Source: an uncultured Dorea sp.
Lineage (GTDB): Bacteria > Bacillota > Clostridia > Lachnospirales > Lachnospiraceae
Direction of reading: 5' to 3'
Assembly: GCA_910578455.1 (NCBI GenBank)
Contig: CAJTQA010000006.1
Span: 33,650 to 97,649, forward strand
Length of the DNA: 64,000 nucleotides
Shown: positions 49,903 to 59,172 of the stretch, one piece after another
How positions within the stretch are numbered: the first letter of the stretch is position 1
Layout: every line of letters starts with the position of its first letter
The notes under the pieces: model-generated
What the model saw: the letters and a program-made list of their open reading frames with translations, nothing else
Database searches by the model: none
What the model was told of the DNA's origin: nothing
Translations under genes and position numbers: made by a program

Positions 49903-50730
49903 ATGCTGGACTTTTTAAAAGTAGTTATCCTTGGGATTGTAGAGGGGATTACAGAATGGCTGCCGGTGAGCAGCACAGGACACCTGATTCTGGTGGGAGA
50001 TCTGCTCTCGCCGGGGATGAGCGATGAGTTTATGGAGATGTTTAACGTGGTGATACAGCTTGGCGCCATCATGGCGGTTGTGGTTTTGTACTTCCACAAG
50101 CTGAATCCGTTTTCGCCGAAAAAAACCGAGAAACAAAAGCTGCTTACATGGCAGATGTGGATCAAGGTCGTCATTGCGTCGGTGCCGGCCGGCATCGTTG
50201 GAATATTGTTTAACGACTACCTCGACAAAATCTTTTATAAGCCGCTGCCGGTTGCAATCATGCTTATCGTGTATGGGGTGCTGTTCATTATCATAGAGAC
50301 GCGCAATGCAGGCAGGAGGCCGGCGGTTCGGAGGATTTCGGAGCTTTCGGTGCAAATGCTTCTGTGGATTGGATTTTTCCAGATGCTTGCCTTGATTCCG
50401 GGAACGTCCCGTTCCGGCGCAACTATAGTGGGCGCGCTGCTGATAGGGGTTTCCAGGGAAGTTGCGGCAGAGTTTACGTTTTTCCTGGCGATTCCGGTCA
50501 TGTTCGGCGCAAGCTTTCTGAAGCTTTTAAAATTCGGCTTTAAGTTTACCGGGCAGGAGCTGGGGCTTTTGCTTTTGGGCTGCGCGGTGTCTTTTATCGT
50601 ATCGGTCTTTGCCATTAAGTTTTTGATGGGCTACATTAAAAAGCATGACTTCAAGGTGTTTGGATATTACCGCATCGTCCTGGGAGCCCTTATCGTGCTG
50701 GTTACCCTGGTTCAGATGATATTTGCGTAA
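49903..50730 (+). CDS. uppP: Undecaprenyl-diphosphatase UppP
   Basis: A 275-residue multi-helix membrane enzyme that recycles undecaprenyl pyrophosphate for cell wall synthesis. The active-site motifs are EGITEWLPVSSTGHL (residues 15-29) and PGTSRSGATI. Length and helix count are typical. In other bacteria this gene gives bacitracin tolerance when raised. A terminator follows. Confidence 0.96.
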   Translation: MLDFLKVVILGIVEGITEWLPVSSTGHLILVGDLLSPGMSDEFMEMFNVVIQLGAIMAVVVLYFHKLNPFSPKKTEKQKLLTWQMWIKVVIASVPAGIVGILFNDYLDKIFYKPLPVAIMLIVYGVLFIIIETRNAGRRPAVRRISELSVQMLLWIGFFQMLALIPGTSRSGATIVGALLIGVSREVAAEFTFFLAIPVMFGASFLKLLKFGFKFTGQELGLLLLGCAVSFIVSVFAIKFLMGYIKKHDFKVFGYYRIVLGALIVLVTLVQMIFA

Positions 50731-50743
50731 ATATGCATATTAA

Positions 50744-50790
50744 CAAGTGGCTTTTTTTCGAAAATATGTGGAAAAAGCCACTTGCTTTTT
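50744..50790 (+). terminator. Terminator after uppP
   Basis: CAAGTGGCTTTTT at 50744-50756 pairs with AAAAAGCCACTTG at 50772-50784 over 13 bases, followed by CTTTTTATG. Confidence 0.85.
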
Positions 50791-50868
50791 ATGTGAAACA
50801 TGATAAAATATTTGCTGTAAATGCATTTTTATACAAAAATTATGAATGATAAAAACGGAGGAAAAATA

Positions 50869-51648
50869 ATGAAGATGAAAAAGTTGATTGCGGCGGTATT
50901 GATGACGGCATGTGTATGCTCTATGGCGGCATGCGGCAGCAAGGATTCCGGAGACGGAGAGAAAGAATCAGGCGGTGAAGGGAAAGACACCCTTGTAATG
51001 GCGACAAATGCAGAGTTCCCGCCGTATGAGTTCCATGAGGGCGATGATATCGTAGGTATTGACGCCGAGATGGCGGCAGCGGTTGCAGAGGAGCTTGGGA
51101 TGGAGTTTAAGATTGAAGATATGGCATTTGATTCCATCATCCCGGCAGTCCAGAGCGGGAAAGCTGATATTGGCGTTGCAGGCATGACTGTTACGGAAGA
51201 CCGTCTTAAGAATGTAAACTTCTCTGATACATATGCAACAGCGACACAGGTTGTCATCGTAAAAGAGGACAGCGATATTGCAGGACCGGACGCGCTCACT
51301 GGAAAGAAGGTAGGCGTTCAGCTTGGAACGACGGGAGACATCTACGCGAGCGATATTAAGGATGCAGAGGTAGAGCAGTACAATAAGGGCTTTGAGGCTG
51401 TACAGGCGCTGACACAGGGAAAAATTGACGCAGTGGTTATTGATGGAGAGCCTGCAAAGGAATTTGTGAAAGAGGCAGAAGGCCTTAAGATTCTTGACGA
51501 GGCATTTACAGAAGAAGAGTATGCCATCGCGATTTCAAAAGACAACGAAGAACTGTTAGAGAAAGTAAACGGAGCGCTTAAGACTTTGAAAGATTCCGGG
51601 AAATTAGACGAGATCGTGGCAAAGTACATTAAGGCTGACGCAGAGTAG
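50869..51648 (+). CDS. Amino-acid ABC transporter binding lipoprotein
   Basis: A 259-residue family-3 solute-binding lipoprotein. The signal ends in a lipobox (SMAAC); the mature protein has FPPYEFHEGDDIVGIDAEMA and the VAGMTVTEDR substrate-binding loop, both typical of polar amino-acid binding proteins. ATG 50869 follows ACGGAGG. Permease and ATPase genes follow directly, so this is a complete importer operon. Confidence 0.94.
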   Translation: MKMKKLIAAVLMTACVCSMAACGSKDSGDGEKESGGEGKDTLVMATNAEFPPYEFHEGDDIVGIDAEMAAAVAEELGMEFKIEDMAFDSIIPAVQSGKADIGVAGMTVTEDRLKNVNFSDTYATATQVVIVKEDSDIAGPDALTGKKVGVQLGTTGDIYASDIKDAEVEQYNKGFEAVQALTQGKIDAVVIDGEPAKEFVKEAEGLKILDEAFTEEEYAIAISKDNEELLEKVNGALKTLKDSGKLDEIVAKYIKADAE

Positions 51649-51665
51649 AAGATAGGAATCAGAGT

Positions 51666-52358
51666 ATGTTGCAGGAATTACAGGGAAAATTTGTAAATAA
51701 CTTTATTACGGACAATCGGTGGGAGTACATTGCAGACGGGTTGGCGACAACCCTCCAGGTCACATTTTTTGCGGTGATTATAGGTATTGTCCTTGGATTT
51801 TTAATTGCTATTGTCCGTTCGACGTATGACAAGACAGGGAAGCTCAAAGTGCTAAATGCAGTCTGCAAGCTGTATCTGACGGTTATCCGGGGAACCCCGG
51901 TGGTTGTTCAGCTCCTTATCATCTATTTCGTGATTTTCGGGAGCGTAGACATCAGTAAGGTTCTGGTTGCAGTCATGGCGTTTGGATTCAATTCCGGCGC
52001 ATATGTGGCGGAAATCTTCCGCTCCGGCATCATGTCGATTGACGGAGGGCAGTTTGAGGCGGGAAGAAGCCTTGGATTCAACTATGTGCAAACGATGCGC
52101 TACATTATAATGCCTCAGGCTTTTAAGAATGTGCTGCCGGCGCTTGGAAATGAGTTTATCGTGCTTTTGAAAGAAACATCTGTGGCAGGGTACATTGCGC
52201 TGCAGGATCTTGCCAAGGGCGGAGACATTATAAGGAGCCGTACCTATGACGCGTTTATGCCGCTTATTATGGTTGCCCTTATCTATCTTGTCATGGTGCT
52301 GATATTTACAAAGCTTGTAAATATGCTGGAGAGGAGGCTGAGGAGCAGTGACCATTAA
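51666..52358 (+). CDS. Amino-acid ABC transporter permease
   Basis: A 230-residue permease of the HisM/GlnP type with about five membrane helices. The EAA-like coupling motif EAGRSLGFNYVQTMRYIIMPQA is present (the key residues are EAGRSLG and the final PQA). Its end overlaps the ATPase start by 11 bases. Confidence 0.94.
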   Translation: MLQELQGKFVNNFITDNRWEYIADGLATTLQVTFFAVIIGIVLGFLIAIVRSTYDKTGKLKVLNAVCKLYLTVIRGTPVVVQLLIIYFVIFGSVDISKVLVAVMAFGFNSGAYVAEIFRSGIMSIDGGQFEAGRSLGFNYVQTMRYIIMPQAFKNVLPALGNEFIVLLKETSVAGYIALQDLAKGGDIIRSRTYDAFMPLIMVALIYLVMVLIFTKLVNMLERRLRSSDH

Positions 52359-53094
52359 TAAAGGGGATACTTTGATCAGAGTTGAGAAATTGCATAAGGT
52401 CTTCGGGGAGCTGCATGCCCTCAACGGAGTTTCCGAGGAAATCCGTAAAGGGGAAGTCGTGGTGATCGTAGGGCCGTCAGGCTCCGGGAAGTCGACATTC
52501 CTGCGCTCCTTAAATCTTCTGGAAGAACCCTCAAGGGGGCATGTGTACTTTGAGGGCGTGGACATTACGGACAAAAAGGTGGACATCAACAAACACCGCC
52601 AGAAGATGGGGATGGTATTCCAGCATTTTAATCTGTTTCCGCACAAGACGATCTTGCAGAACATTACCCTTGCTCCCGTTAAGCTGCTGGGGAAATCCGC
52701 GGCTGAGGCCGAGAAACGTGCGATGGAGCTTTTGCGCCTGGTAGGGCTTGAAGAGAAAGCGAACGCGTATCCTTCCCAGCTTTCCGGAGGGCAGAAACAG
52801 CGGATTGCCATTATCCGGTCGCTTGCCATGGACCCGGAGGTGATGCTGTTTGACGAGCCTACGTCGGCTCTTGACCCGGAGATGGTGGGAGAAGTATTGG
52901 AGCTTATGAAACGGCTTGCCCGGGATGGAATGACTATGGCGGTCGTGACACATGAGATGGGATTTGCGAAAGAAGTGGCGACGAGGGTCATTTTTATGGA
53001 TGAGGGGCAGATAAAAGAACAGGCAGCTCCCGGGGAGTTTTTTGAGAACCCGAAAGACGAGAGGCTCAAGGAATTTTTGTCAAAGATATTGTAA
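52348..53094 (+). CDS. Amino-acid ABC transporter ATPase (GlnQ type)
   Basis: A 248-residue ATPase. It starts at GTG 52348 behind GAGGAG. Walker A is GPSGSGKSTF, the signature LSGGQKQRIAI, Walker B MLFDEPTSALDPEM and the switch VTHEMGF, all as in GlnQ/HisP. It ends with the usual FENPKDERLKEFLSKIL-type tail. A terminator follows. Confidence 0.95.
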   Translation: MTINKGDTLIRVEKLHKVFGELHALNGVSEEIRKGEVVVIVGPSGSGKSTFLRSLNLLEEPSRGHVYFEGVDITDKKVDINKHRQKMGMVFQHFNLFPHKTILQNITLAPVKLLGKSAAEAEKRAMELLRLVGLEEKANAYPSQLSGGQKQRIAIIRSLAMDPEVMLFDEPTSALDPEMVGEVLELMKRLARDGMTMAVVTHEMGFAKEVATRVIFMDEGQIKEQAAPGEFFENPKDERLKEFLSKIL

Positions 53095-53111
53095 CATACT
53101 GTAAAATACAG

Positions 53112-53138
53112 GGTGCCGGAGGAGTCCGGCACCTTTTT
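53112..53138 (+). terminator. Terminator of the amino-acid importer operon
   Basis: GGTGCCGGA at 53112-53120 pairs with TCCGGCACC at 53125-53133 around a GGAG loop, followed by five T residues. Confidence 0.85.
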
Positions 53139-53205
53139 GACTGTCTTAACTGTCAGTCATTAAAAAATATAATGACGCAATTAGAAAATAGATAGGATAA
53201 AGAGG

Positions 53206-53234
53206 TTGTAAATCCCAAAGACCAGTGATAGAAT
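53206..53234 (+). promoter_or_regulatory. Promoter of the YitT-family gene
   Basis: TTGTAA at 53206-53211 and TAGAAT at 53229-53234 are spaced by 17 bases, 55 bases before the start codon. Confidence 0.55.
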
Positions 53235-53289
53235 AGCAATGTTTTGTTGTTCGTTGATGTAAACAGATGGGGAAAGAAGGAATCAGTAA

Positions 53290-54177
53290 ATGAATTTTTT
53301 GAAGAGTGCAAAAGGAAGGGAATGGATGGCGCAGCTTGCATATTCTGTGGGCGGCAACCTGATCTACTGTGTCGGTTTTAACCTGTTGATTGTTCCGATG
53401 GGATTTTACAGCGGCGGCTTTATGGGGATGTCCCAGCTGGCAGGCCTGTTCCTGACGGAAGGGCTGCATCTGCCGATACCGCCGGAGGCGAATATTACCG
53501 GTATTATTTATTTTGCGATTAACATTCCTCTTATGTACCTGGGCTACAGGGTGCTGGGGAAAGAGTTTGCGGTCAAGACCCTTGTCATGACCGGCATGAT
53601 GAGCGCTTTTCTTATGGCGATACCGATTCCTGAAACTCCTTATGTGGAGGATTACCTGACGGCAAGCATCATCGGAGGCATCGTCTGCGGGCTGGGAAGC
53701 GGCCTGGTCTTAAGAGGCAGGTCGTCGGCGGGAGGCCAGGACATCATCGGTCTTTGCTGCGCGAAGAAACTTCCGGGGTTCAGCGTGGGAAAGGTAACGA
53801 TAATTATAAATATCTTTGTATACGGGGTCTGTATGTTCCTGTTCGACATAGAAATCGTAATTTATTCACTGATCTATGCGACAGTATTGTCACTGGCGGT
53901 TGACCGGGTACATATCCAGAACATTAATACGAGCGTAATGATATTTACGAAAAAGATTGGGATATCCAAGGCGATTATGGAGCAGATCGGGCGCGGCGTG
54001 ACCAACTGGGACGGGGAAGGCGCCTATACGAACCGTACTTCATATATTCTGTTTGTCATGATATCAAAGTATGAGGTGGCGCAGCTTAAAAAAATTGTAA
54101 GAAACCTTGACCCGAACGCATTTATGATATTTACCGAAGGATGCTCGGTGGAAGGGAATTTTGAGAAGAGGTTATAG
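53290..54177 (+). CDS. YitT family membrane protein
   Basis: A 295-residue protein with about five membrane helices (residues 15-200) and a C-terminal soluble DUF2179-type domain (about 215-290, with YEVAQLKKIVRNLDPNAFMI). The YSVGGNLIYCVGFNLLIVP and GGFMGMSQL segments mark the family. YitT proteins are common in Firmicutes, and their transport role is not settled. It has its own promoter and terminator. Confidence 0.88.
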   Translation: MNFLKSAKGREWMAQLAYSVGGNLIYCVGFNLLIVPMGFYSGGFMGMSQLAGLFLTEGLHLPIPPEANITGIIYFAINIPLMYLGYRVLGKEFAVKTLVMTGMMSAFLMAIPIPETPYVEDYLTASIIGGIVCGLGSGLVLRGRSSAGGQDIIGLCCAKKLPGFSVGKVTIIINIFVYGVCMFLFDIEIVIYSLIYATVLSLAVDRVHIQNINTSVMIFTKKIGISKAIMEQIGRGVTNWDGEGAYTNRTSYILFVMISKYEVAQLKKIVRNLDPNAFMIFTEGCSVEGNFEKRL

Positions 54178-54204
54178 AGTTTTGGATGTGCAAAGATTTT
54201 AACA

Positions 54205-54242
54205 AGCCTGCGGTTTGTATAAGCCGCAGGCTCATTTTTTTA
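54205..54242 (+). terminator. Terminator after the YitT-family gene
   Basis: AGCCTGCGG at 54205-54213 pairs with CCGCAGGCT at 54224-54232, followed by CATTTTTTT. It may also act on the converging amidohydrolase gene. Confidence 0.8.
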
Positions 54243-54253
54243 GAGCTATTCTT

Positions 54254-55531
54254 TTATGTTTGCTCCTGGAGGGATGATTCTGTCGGATATATGATGCCGT
54301 CCTTCATGACAAAAGCGCAGTCAAGAAGTGCGTCTGGATCTGTCAGGAGATCTCTTTCCCAACCTGAAATATCTGCGTAAAATCCCGGTGCAATGCCGCC
54401 GATTTTTCCTTCCATATTAAGAATCTTTGCATTGACGCGGGTAGCGCCTTTCAATGCACGGAATGGATCAATGCCGCTTTTTAGCCATGTCTGGTACTCA
54501 TATCCTGCGTCATACGGATTGTGAGTAGCCACAAAATCTGTGCCGTAGCCAAGTTCCAGCCTGCTTTTGACTATCATTTTCCGAGCGCGGCCCAGCCAGT
54601 CTGCATATTTGATTAATTTCTGCTGAAATTCATATGGCTTTGTCTTAAGTGACGATTCATCTTGATAAATAACATCGTCATATGGGCAGAATGTCGGTAC
54701 ATAATCAATATTTTTCTCAATCATGAGGCTGATAACTTCAGGGTCGTCCAGCAAGGAGCCATGTTCGATTCCATCGATTCCAAATTCTATTTCTTTGCGG
54801 ATGAGTTCCGGCGTATAAGAATGGGAAGTTACCTTTCGTCCTAGAGAATGAGCAGTATCAATTACGGACTTTAACTCATCGTCGCTGAAAGTGATGTCTT
54901 CCGGACCGTCTTCAGGAGTAGAAAAACCTCCGGTAGCAAATATTTTCACAAAATCCGCGCCATACTTTACCTGTCTTCTGACTACATCCCGGAACATGTC
55001 TGCCCCGCAGCCATATCCTGGATAGTCCTGCCAGATAAATTCTGATACTTTAGGATTTGTGGCAATGAGCTGGCTTGCATCGCCGTGGCTCCTGGTTGTG
55101 CTTACATAGTGCGGGGCGACTTTTAAGCGGCAGCCTTCAAAATATCCCTCGTCAATCATTCTTTTTGCAACTACGCTCCCAAAACCGTCGTCACAGTTGG
55201 AGCCTACATGCCTGGCTGCTGTGAATCCCCTCCGCAGGGCTTTTCTTGCATTGTAGAGGACCGCCATGCCTTTCCACTGAGGATTTTCATATATTGTTTC
55301 GTGCCGGCGGACTTTCCAGTTTCCAGTTCCGTAATGCACATGTGCGTCAATCAGCCCCGGAGTCACAGTCAGATGTGACAAGTCTATTGTTTCCGTTCCG
55401 GCAGGCTTTGCCACATTTTTATCCACTTCGATAATCTGGTTGCCCTTTACCAGTATTTCCATTTGCTCCTGAAGTACATCACTTAACCCGTCGTATAATT
55501 TCCCGCATAAGATAACTTTATAATTTTCCAT
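54254..55531 (-). CDS. Metal-dependent amidohydrolase, prolidase-like
   Basis: A 425-residue member of the amidohydrolase superfamily (imidazolonepropionase/prolidase branch). The metal ligands are His64 and His66 in DAHVHYG, a likely carboxylated lysine in VKIFATGG, a histidine in TSHSYT, one in GIEHGS and the aspartate in GYGTDF. Such enzymes often hydrolyse Xaa-Pro or Xaa-Arg dipeptides. The gene is last in a leftward operon with a peptide-type carrier and an M24 peptidase, which favours a dipeptidase role. Confidence 0.87.
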   Translation of the reverse strand: MENYKVILCGKLYDGLSDVLQEQMEILVKGNQIIEVDKNVAKPAGTETIDLSHLTVTPGLIDAHVHYGTGNWKVRRHETIYENPQWKGMAVLYNARKALRRGFTAARHVGSNCDDGFGSVVAKRMIDEGYFEGCRLKVAPHYVSTTRSHGDASQLIATNPKVSEFIWQDYPGYGCGADMFRDVVRRQVKYGADFVKIFATGGFSTPEDGPEDITFSDDELKSVIDTAHSLGRKVTSHSYTPELIRKEIEFGIDGIEHGSLLDDPEVISLMIEKNIDYVPTFCPYDDVIYQDESSLKTKPYEFQQKLIKYADWLGRARKMIVKSRLELGYGTDFVATHNPYDAGYEYQTWLKSGIDPFRALKGATRVNAKILNMEGKIGGIAPGFYADISGWERDLLTDPDALLDCAFVMKDGIIYPTESSLQEQT

Positions 55532-55543
55532 GACGATACCTCC

Positions 55544-56923
55544 TTATGCCCATTGTGCAAGTGTCATAATAATAAGGAAAACTGAAGATGCTGCAGCGCA
55601 GAGCATTGTGACCGGGAACGCAAATTTTAACCATTTATCAAACGGAACTTTGGCTGCGCCCAGGCTGCCCATCAGCAATCCGGAAGTAGGGATTACAACA
55701 TTGCACAGCCCATCGCCATATTGGAATGCGGATATCGCAACCTGCCTTGTGAGATTCAATACATCGGCAGCCGGAGCCATCAGCGGCATGACGACATAGC
55801 ACTGGCCGGAGCCTGAGGACACGAAGAAGTTAAAGATAAAATTGGCAATAAACATTCCTACGGCAGAAATTGCCTGCGGCAGCGAGAGAAGCGGGAGCGT
55901 CAGATAATAAATAACGGTATGGATAATATTCGCATTTGTCATAATGACATTGATGCCGCTGGCGAAACCAATGAGCATCGCAGAGTATACCATAGTCTTT
56001 GCACCGTCTACAAAGCTTTTTGCCATCTCGTCCGGTGACATGCGCCCCACGATGCCTGTCAGGAATCCAAGAACCATGATTGCTGCGCCGAGGACACTGA
56101 TATCCCAGTTGTATTTTATGCCGCCATATGCATAGACACCGAAAACTGCCACCAGAATCCCCATGTTAATAAAATGTGTTGGCTTGATTTCAGGCATTTT
56201 GTCCATATCACTAAGGTCTTCATCCGTTAATTCATAGATGCCGGTAATGGATTTCTCTGGATTATTATGTATTTTTTTACAATAATGTACGGTCCACAGT
56301 GTGCCGATAATAGTAAACACAAGCCACATAAGGCATCGTGGAAGAAATCCTGACATCTGCGGGATGTCTGCTATATCCTGTGCTAACAGTACGGTAAAGG
56401 GATTCATAGGAGAACCTGAGAATCCAAGATTTGATGCGAAATACATGATCGCGACCACAACGATGGAATCCAGTCGCAGCTTGCGGCAGAGGATTACCAT
56501 GATCGGGATAAAAGCAAGCGCAACATTGTTGCCTACGCCAAGCGCGCCGAGAATAGACATGACAACAGCTATTGTGGCAATGATTCCCGTATATTTTCCC
56601 TGGGATTTTTTCAGTGCCAGGGCGAGCATTGCGTCAACGGAACCTGTATTCATTAATATCTGGAAGGAGCCGCCTATCAGGAGGACTAAAAAGATTGTAG
56701 TTGCGCCGCTCTGCAGCCCGCCCATGAATGAGTTCAGGAAATCTGCAATTCCGGCCGGGTTTGAATCTACATGGTGATATGAGCCCGCCACAACCATCTT
56801 AGTTCCTTCCACGACATCGTACTGGCCTGCTGGAATGACATGTGTTAATAGACACATAATGATGATCAGCATTACGATTAATACATAAGTATCCGGCATC
56901 TTAAACTTTTTCTTTTCTTTCAT
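55544..56923 (-). CDS. YfcC family carrier
   Basis: A 459-residue membrane protein with about twelve helices, of the YfcC/DcuC-like superfamily. Features include PAGQYD near the N-terminus and the pseudo-symmetric GVGNNVALAFIPI and SNLGFSGSPMNPFTV segments. Family members carry small carboxylates, amino acids or peptides, and the substrate of this branch is not settled. The flanking prolidases suggest proline-containing dipeptides. It starts after an AAAGGACG-type site, 12 bases upstream of the amidohydrolase gene. Confidence 0.9.
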   Translation of the reverse strand: MKEKKKFKMPDTYVLIVMLIIIMCLLTHVIPAGQYDVVEGTKMVVAGSYHHVDSNPAGIADFLNSFMGGLQSGATTIFLVLLIGGSFQILMNTGSVDAMLALALKKSQGKYTGIIATIAVVMSILGALGVGNNVALAFIPIMVILCRKLRLDSIVVVAIMYFASNLGFSGSPMNPFTVLLAQDIADIPQMSGFLPRCLMWLVFTIIGTLWTVHYCKKIHNNPEKSITGIYELTDEDLSDMDKMPEIKPTHFINMGILVAVFGVYAYGGIKYNWDISVLGAAIMVLGFLTGIVGRMSPDEMAKSFVDGAKTMVYSAMLIGFASGINVIMTNANIIHTVIYYLTLPLLSLPQAISAVGMFIANFIFNFFVSSGSGQCYVVMPLMAPAADVLNLTRQVAISAFQYGDGLCNVVIPTSGLLMGSLGAAKVPFDKWLKFAFPVTMLCAAASSVFLIIMTLAQWA

Positions 56924-56953
56924 AGTCTCTCGTCCTTTCTTTGTTAAATGAAT

Positions 56954-58045
56954 TTATAATGTAATCAATTCCCGTGTATAGGATGTCATAGATGTATATC
57001 CTGATTTTGTTACCGCGACAACGTCTTCAATCCTGATGCCGAATGCTCCTTCAAAATAGACACCCGGTTCCACGGAGAATGTCATGCCCTCTTGCAATAC
57101 CAGAGAATTTCCGCTTACGATAGATGGGCTCTCGTGCCCTTCAAGGCCGATCCCGTGCCCGGTGCGGTGCAGGAAATATTTGCCAAGCCCTTTGGACTCC
57201 AAGTGATCATATGCCGCCATGTGGACTGCATGTGCTGTTATACCTGGCTTTACCGCAGCCTTTGCCAGCTCCTGCGCCTCCTTAACGGCTTCATAGCACT
57301 CGATATACCGCGGGGAAGGTTGGCCGATATGTACGGTTCTTGTAATATCTGACCAGTGATGATTTAAGGCGCCGCCAATATCAAGGTATACAGAGTCTCC
57401 TTTTTGAGGCGTGGCATTTCCCGATACGTGATGCACCAGTGCGCTGTTTTTGCCCATTGCAATCAGATTGGAGAAACCGTCGGTCATGCCTCTGTTTAAA
57501 TATTCGTACTCAATCAGATTCTTGATTTCAAGTTCTGATTTTCCCTGTTTTACATAGTCAATGGCTATATCCATCAGTTCGTCGCTCATTTTTCCGGAGG
57601 CTGCCATCATTTTAAGCTCGTCCGGGCTTTTGATTAGCCTCAGTGTGTCAAATATTTCATTTGCGTCTACAAATTGTGCATCCTGGCAAGTTTCCATAAT
57701 GGCGGACATGTGCATAAACCGCAAATGGGTGTCAATTGCTATTTTCTCATTCTGATAAGATTTTCCGTCAAGTGCCTTTTTCATAACATCAACATAATTT
57801 TCGCTGTCTGACCACACGGTCATTTCCTGAATTGCACATGACTGCTTTGCGGTATCCCGATATAAAAGCGGAACAACCATAAACTCGTTTTCTTCTGTAA
57901 TTACAGCAAGCTGCAGCCGCTCGTCCAGCTTTGGAGAATATCCTGTCACATAGTACATGTTTGGGGAATTGCATAAGATTACCGCTTTGATATCTCGTTT
58001 CTTCATTTCTTCATGTACTTTTTTAATTCTGGTTTCATAAATCAT
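56954..58045 (-). CDS. M24 family Xaa-Pro peptidase
   Basis: A 363-residue cytosolic peptidase of the creatinase/prolidase type. The N-terminal domain has NSPNMYYVTGYSP. The catalytic pita-bread domain keeps all five metal ligands: Asp in YLDIGG, Asp in HWSDITRTV, His in HRTGHGIG, Glu in SVEPG and Glu in IRIEDVV. ATG 58045 is better spaced from GAGG than 58054. It overlaps the end of the LysR gene by 11 bases (20 with the earlier start). Confidence 0.92.
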   Translation of the reverse strand: MIYETRIKKVHEEMKKRDIKAVILCNSPNMYYVTGYSPKLDERLQLAVITEENEFMVVPLLYRDTAKQSCAIQEMTVWSDSENYVDVMKKALDGKSYQNEKIAIDTHLRFMHMSAIMETCQDAQFVDANEIFDTLRLIKSPDELKMMAASGKMSDELMDIAIDYVKQGKSELEIKNLIEYEYLNRGMTDGFSNLIAMGKNSALVHHVSGNATPQKGDSVYLDIGGALNHHWSDITRTVHIGQPSPRYIECYEAVKEAQELAKAAVKPGITAHAVHMAAYDHLESKGLGKYFLHRTGHGIGLEGHESPSIVSGNSLVLQEGMTFSVEPGVYFEGAFGIRIEDVVAVTKSGYTSMTSYTRELITL

Positions 58046-58976
58046 TTTTTGCATTCCTCATTTCTATTTTGCGAAAATATTCTTTTAAATAACTGATAAA
58101 TTCCTGCTCTAATTTGGATACCGTTTTATCTTTGCGGTGAATCCATCCGATGCTGACTACTACATCGTTTTCTTCTATTGGCATTGTGTGGAGCCCGTTT
58201 TTTTCATAATCCGCGCAGCTGCATCCGGGAGTGAAACGGAAGGCGTCCGTATCCTGCATAAGGCGCAGTCCGGTCATGCTGTCATTGCAAAAGATCTCTT
58301 TCGGAAAATCTGCCAGCCTTACATCGCCGATGACGGTATTAGCGACTCCGATACTGGCTACAAAGTCATCTTTTGCCCGGATAAACGGGAAAGGCATGAG
58401 TTCTTCTGCATGTACGCTTTTTCTGTTATACAGGGGGTTGTTAGGCCCGACGCAGGCGTACCAGGTGTCTTTGCAGAGCTGCTCATATGTCAGGTTCATA
58501 TTTTTAAGCTTGCGCTTGATGATATGCCTTTGATATTGGGTGAAATGGATAAGCCCTACATGCATGTGGCCCCGCTCTATGTTTCGCATGACATTGTCTA
58601 TTCTGGCTCCTTCCAGCACAATTTCACTGAAATTCTTTTTATTGTTTTTTAAAAATTCGCAGATTGCAGATGTATAAGCCACTGACCAGTATCCGGAAAT
58701 GGACAGGATCTGTTTCTCTTTTTGCGTTCCCATGTTTTCAATCAGTTCCATTTGTTTTAATACATTGTCTGCATACTGCAATAATTCTTCTCCGGCTTCT
58801 GTAAGCGCGACCCCTTTGTTTGTGCGGACTAAGATTTCCAGATTCAGTTCATCTTCTAATTGTTTCATTGCGTAGCTAAGATTAGACTGTGATACAAATA
58901 GCGCTGCGGAGGCTTTATTCATACTTTTGAGTTCGGCTATTTTCTGTAAATATTTTAACTGTGTAATTTGAACCAT
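58035..58976 (-). CDS. LysR family transcriptional regulator
   Basis: A 313-residue regulator. The N-terminal helix-turn-helix (MNKASAALFVSQSNLSYAMK) and effector-binding domain are intact. It is the first gene of the leftward peptidase operon and is divergent from the AEC transporter and pepT genes. Two palindromes in the divergent region are likely binding sites. The effector is unknown, perhaps a peptide or amino acid. Confidence 0.92.
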   Translation of the reverse strand: MVQITQLKYLQKIAELKSMNKASAALFVSQSNLSYAMKQLEDELNLEILVRTNKGVALTEAGEELLQYADNVLKQMELIENMGTQKEKQILSISGYWSVAYTSAICEFLKNNKKNFSEIVLEGARIDNVMRNIERGHMHVGLIHFTQYQRHIIKRKLKNMNLTYEQLCKDTWYACVGPNNPLYNRKSVHAEELMPFPFIRAKDDFVASIGVANTVIGDVRLADFPKEIFCNDSMTGLRLMQDTDAFRFTPGCSCADYEKNGLHTMPIEENDVVVSIGWIHRKDKTVSKLEQEFISYLKEYFRKIEMRNAKNDL

Positions 58977-59002
58977 GAACTGCCCTCCTTTGTTAAAATG
59001 TT

Positions 59003-59016
59003 ATCAAGATGTTGAT
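59003..59016. promoter_or_regulatory. Palindrome, likely LysR site 1
   Basis: ATCAA-GATG-TTGAT is a 14-base inverted repeat 27 bases upstream of the LysR start codon on the minus strand, in the divergent region with the AEC gene. It could be the autoregulatory site. Confidence 0.45.
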
Positions 59017-59069
59017 TTTATTATACCTGTTTTTAGAGAATTATACTAATATTCGATTTTATTAACCCA

Positions 59070-59090
59070 GTTATCAATATATTGTATAAC
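59070..59090. promoter_or_regulatory. Palindrome, likely LysR site 2
   Basis: GTTAT-C-AATATATT-GT-ATAAC (21 bases) is a near-palindrome centred about 55 bases upstream of the -10 of the AEC gene, a usual position for a LysR activation site. Confidence 0.5.
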
Positions 59091-59108
59091 TTAAAGCCGA
59101 TATTTACG

Positions 59109-59137
59109 TGGAATTGAAAAAAATGAACATGTATAAT
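59109..59137 (+). promoter_or_regulatory. Promoter of the AEC transporter-pepT operon
   Basis: TATAAT at 59132-59137 is a consensus -10; the hexamer 17 bases upstream (TGGAAT, 59109-59114) is weak. The weak -35 fits activation by a bound regulator upstream. Confidence 0.5.
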
Positions 59138-59172
59138 GTAATTGAGTGAAAATTAAGCGCGGAGGGAACCCT

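Noticed and set aside
50786..50868. A riboswitch or T-box before the amino-acid importer
   Set aside because: The leader is only about 80 bases and lacks a T-box or known riboswitch core.
51852..53132. A 426-codon open frame on the minus strand
   Set aside because: It is opposite the amino-acid ABC permease and ATPase, both with standard motifs; the translation is Ser/Pro-rich noise.
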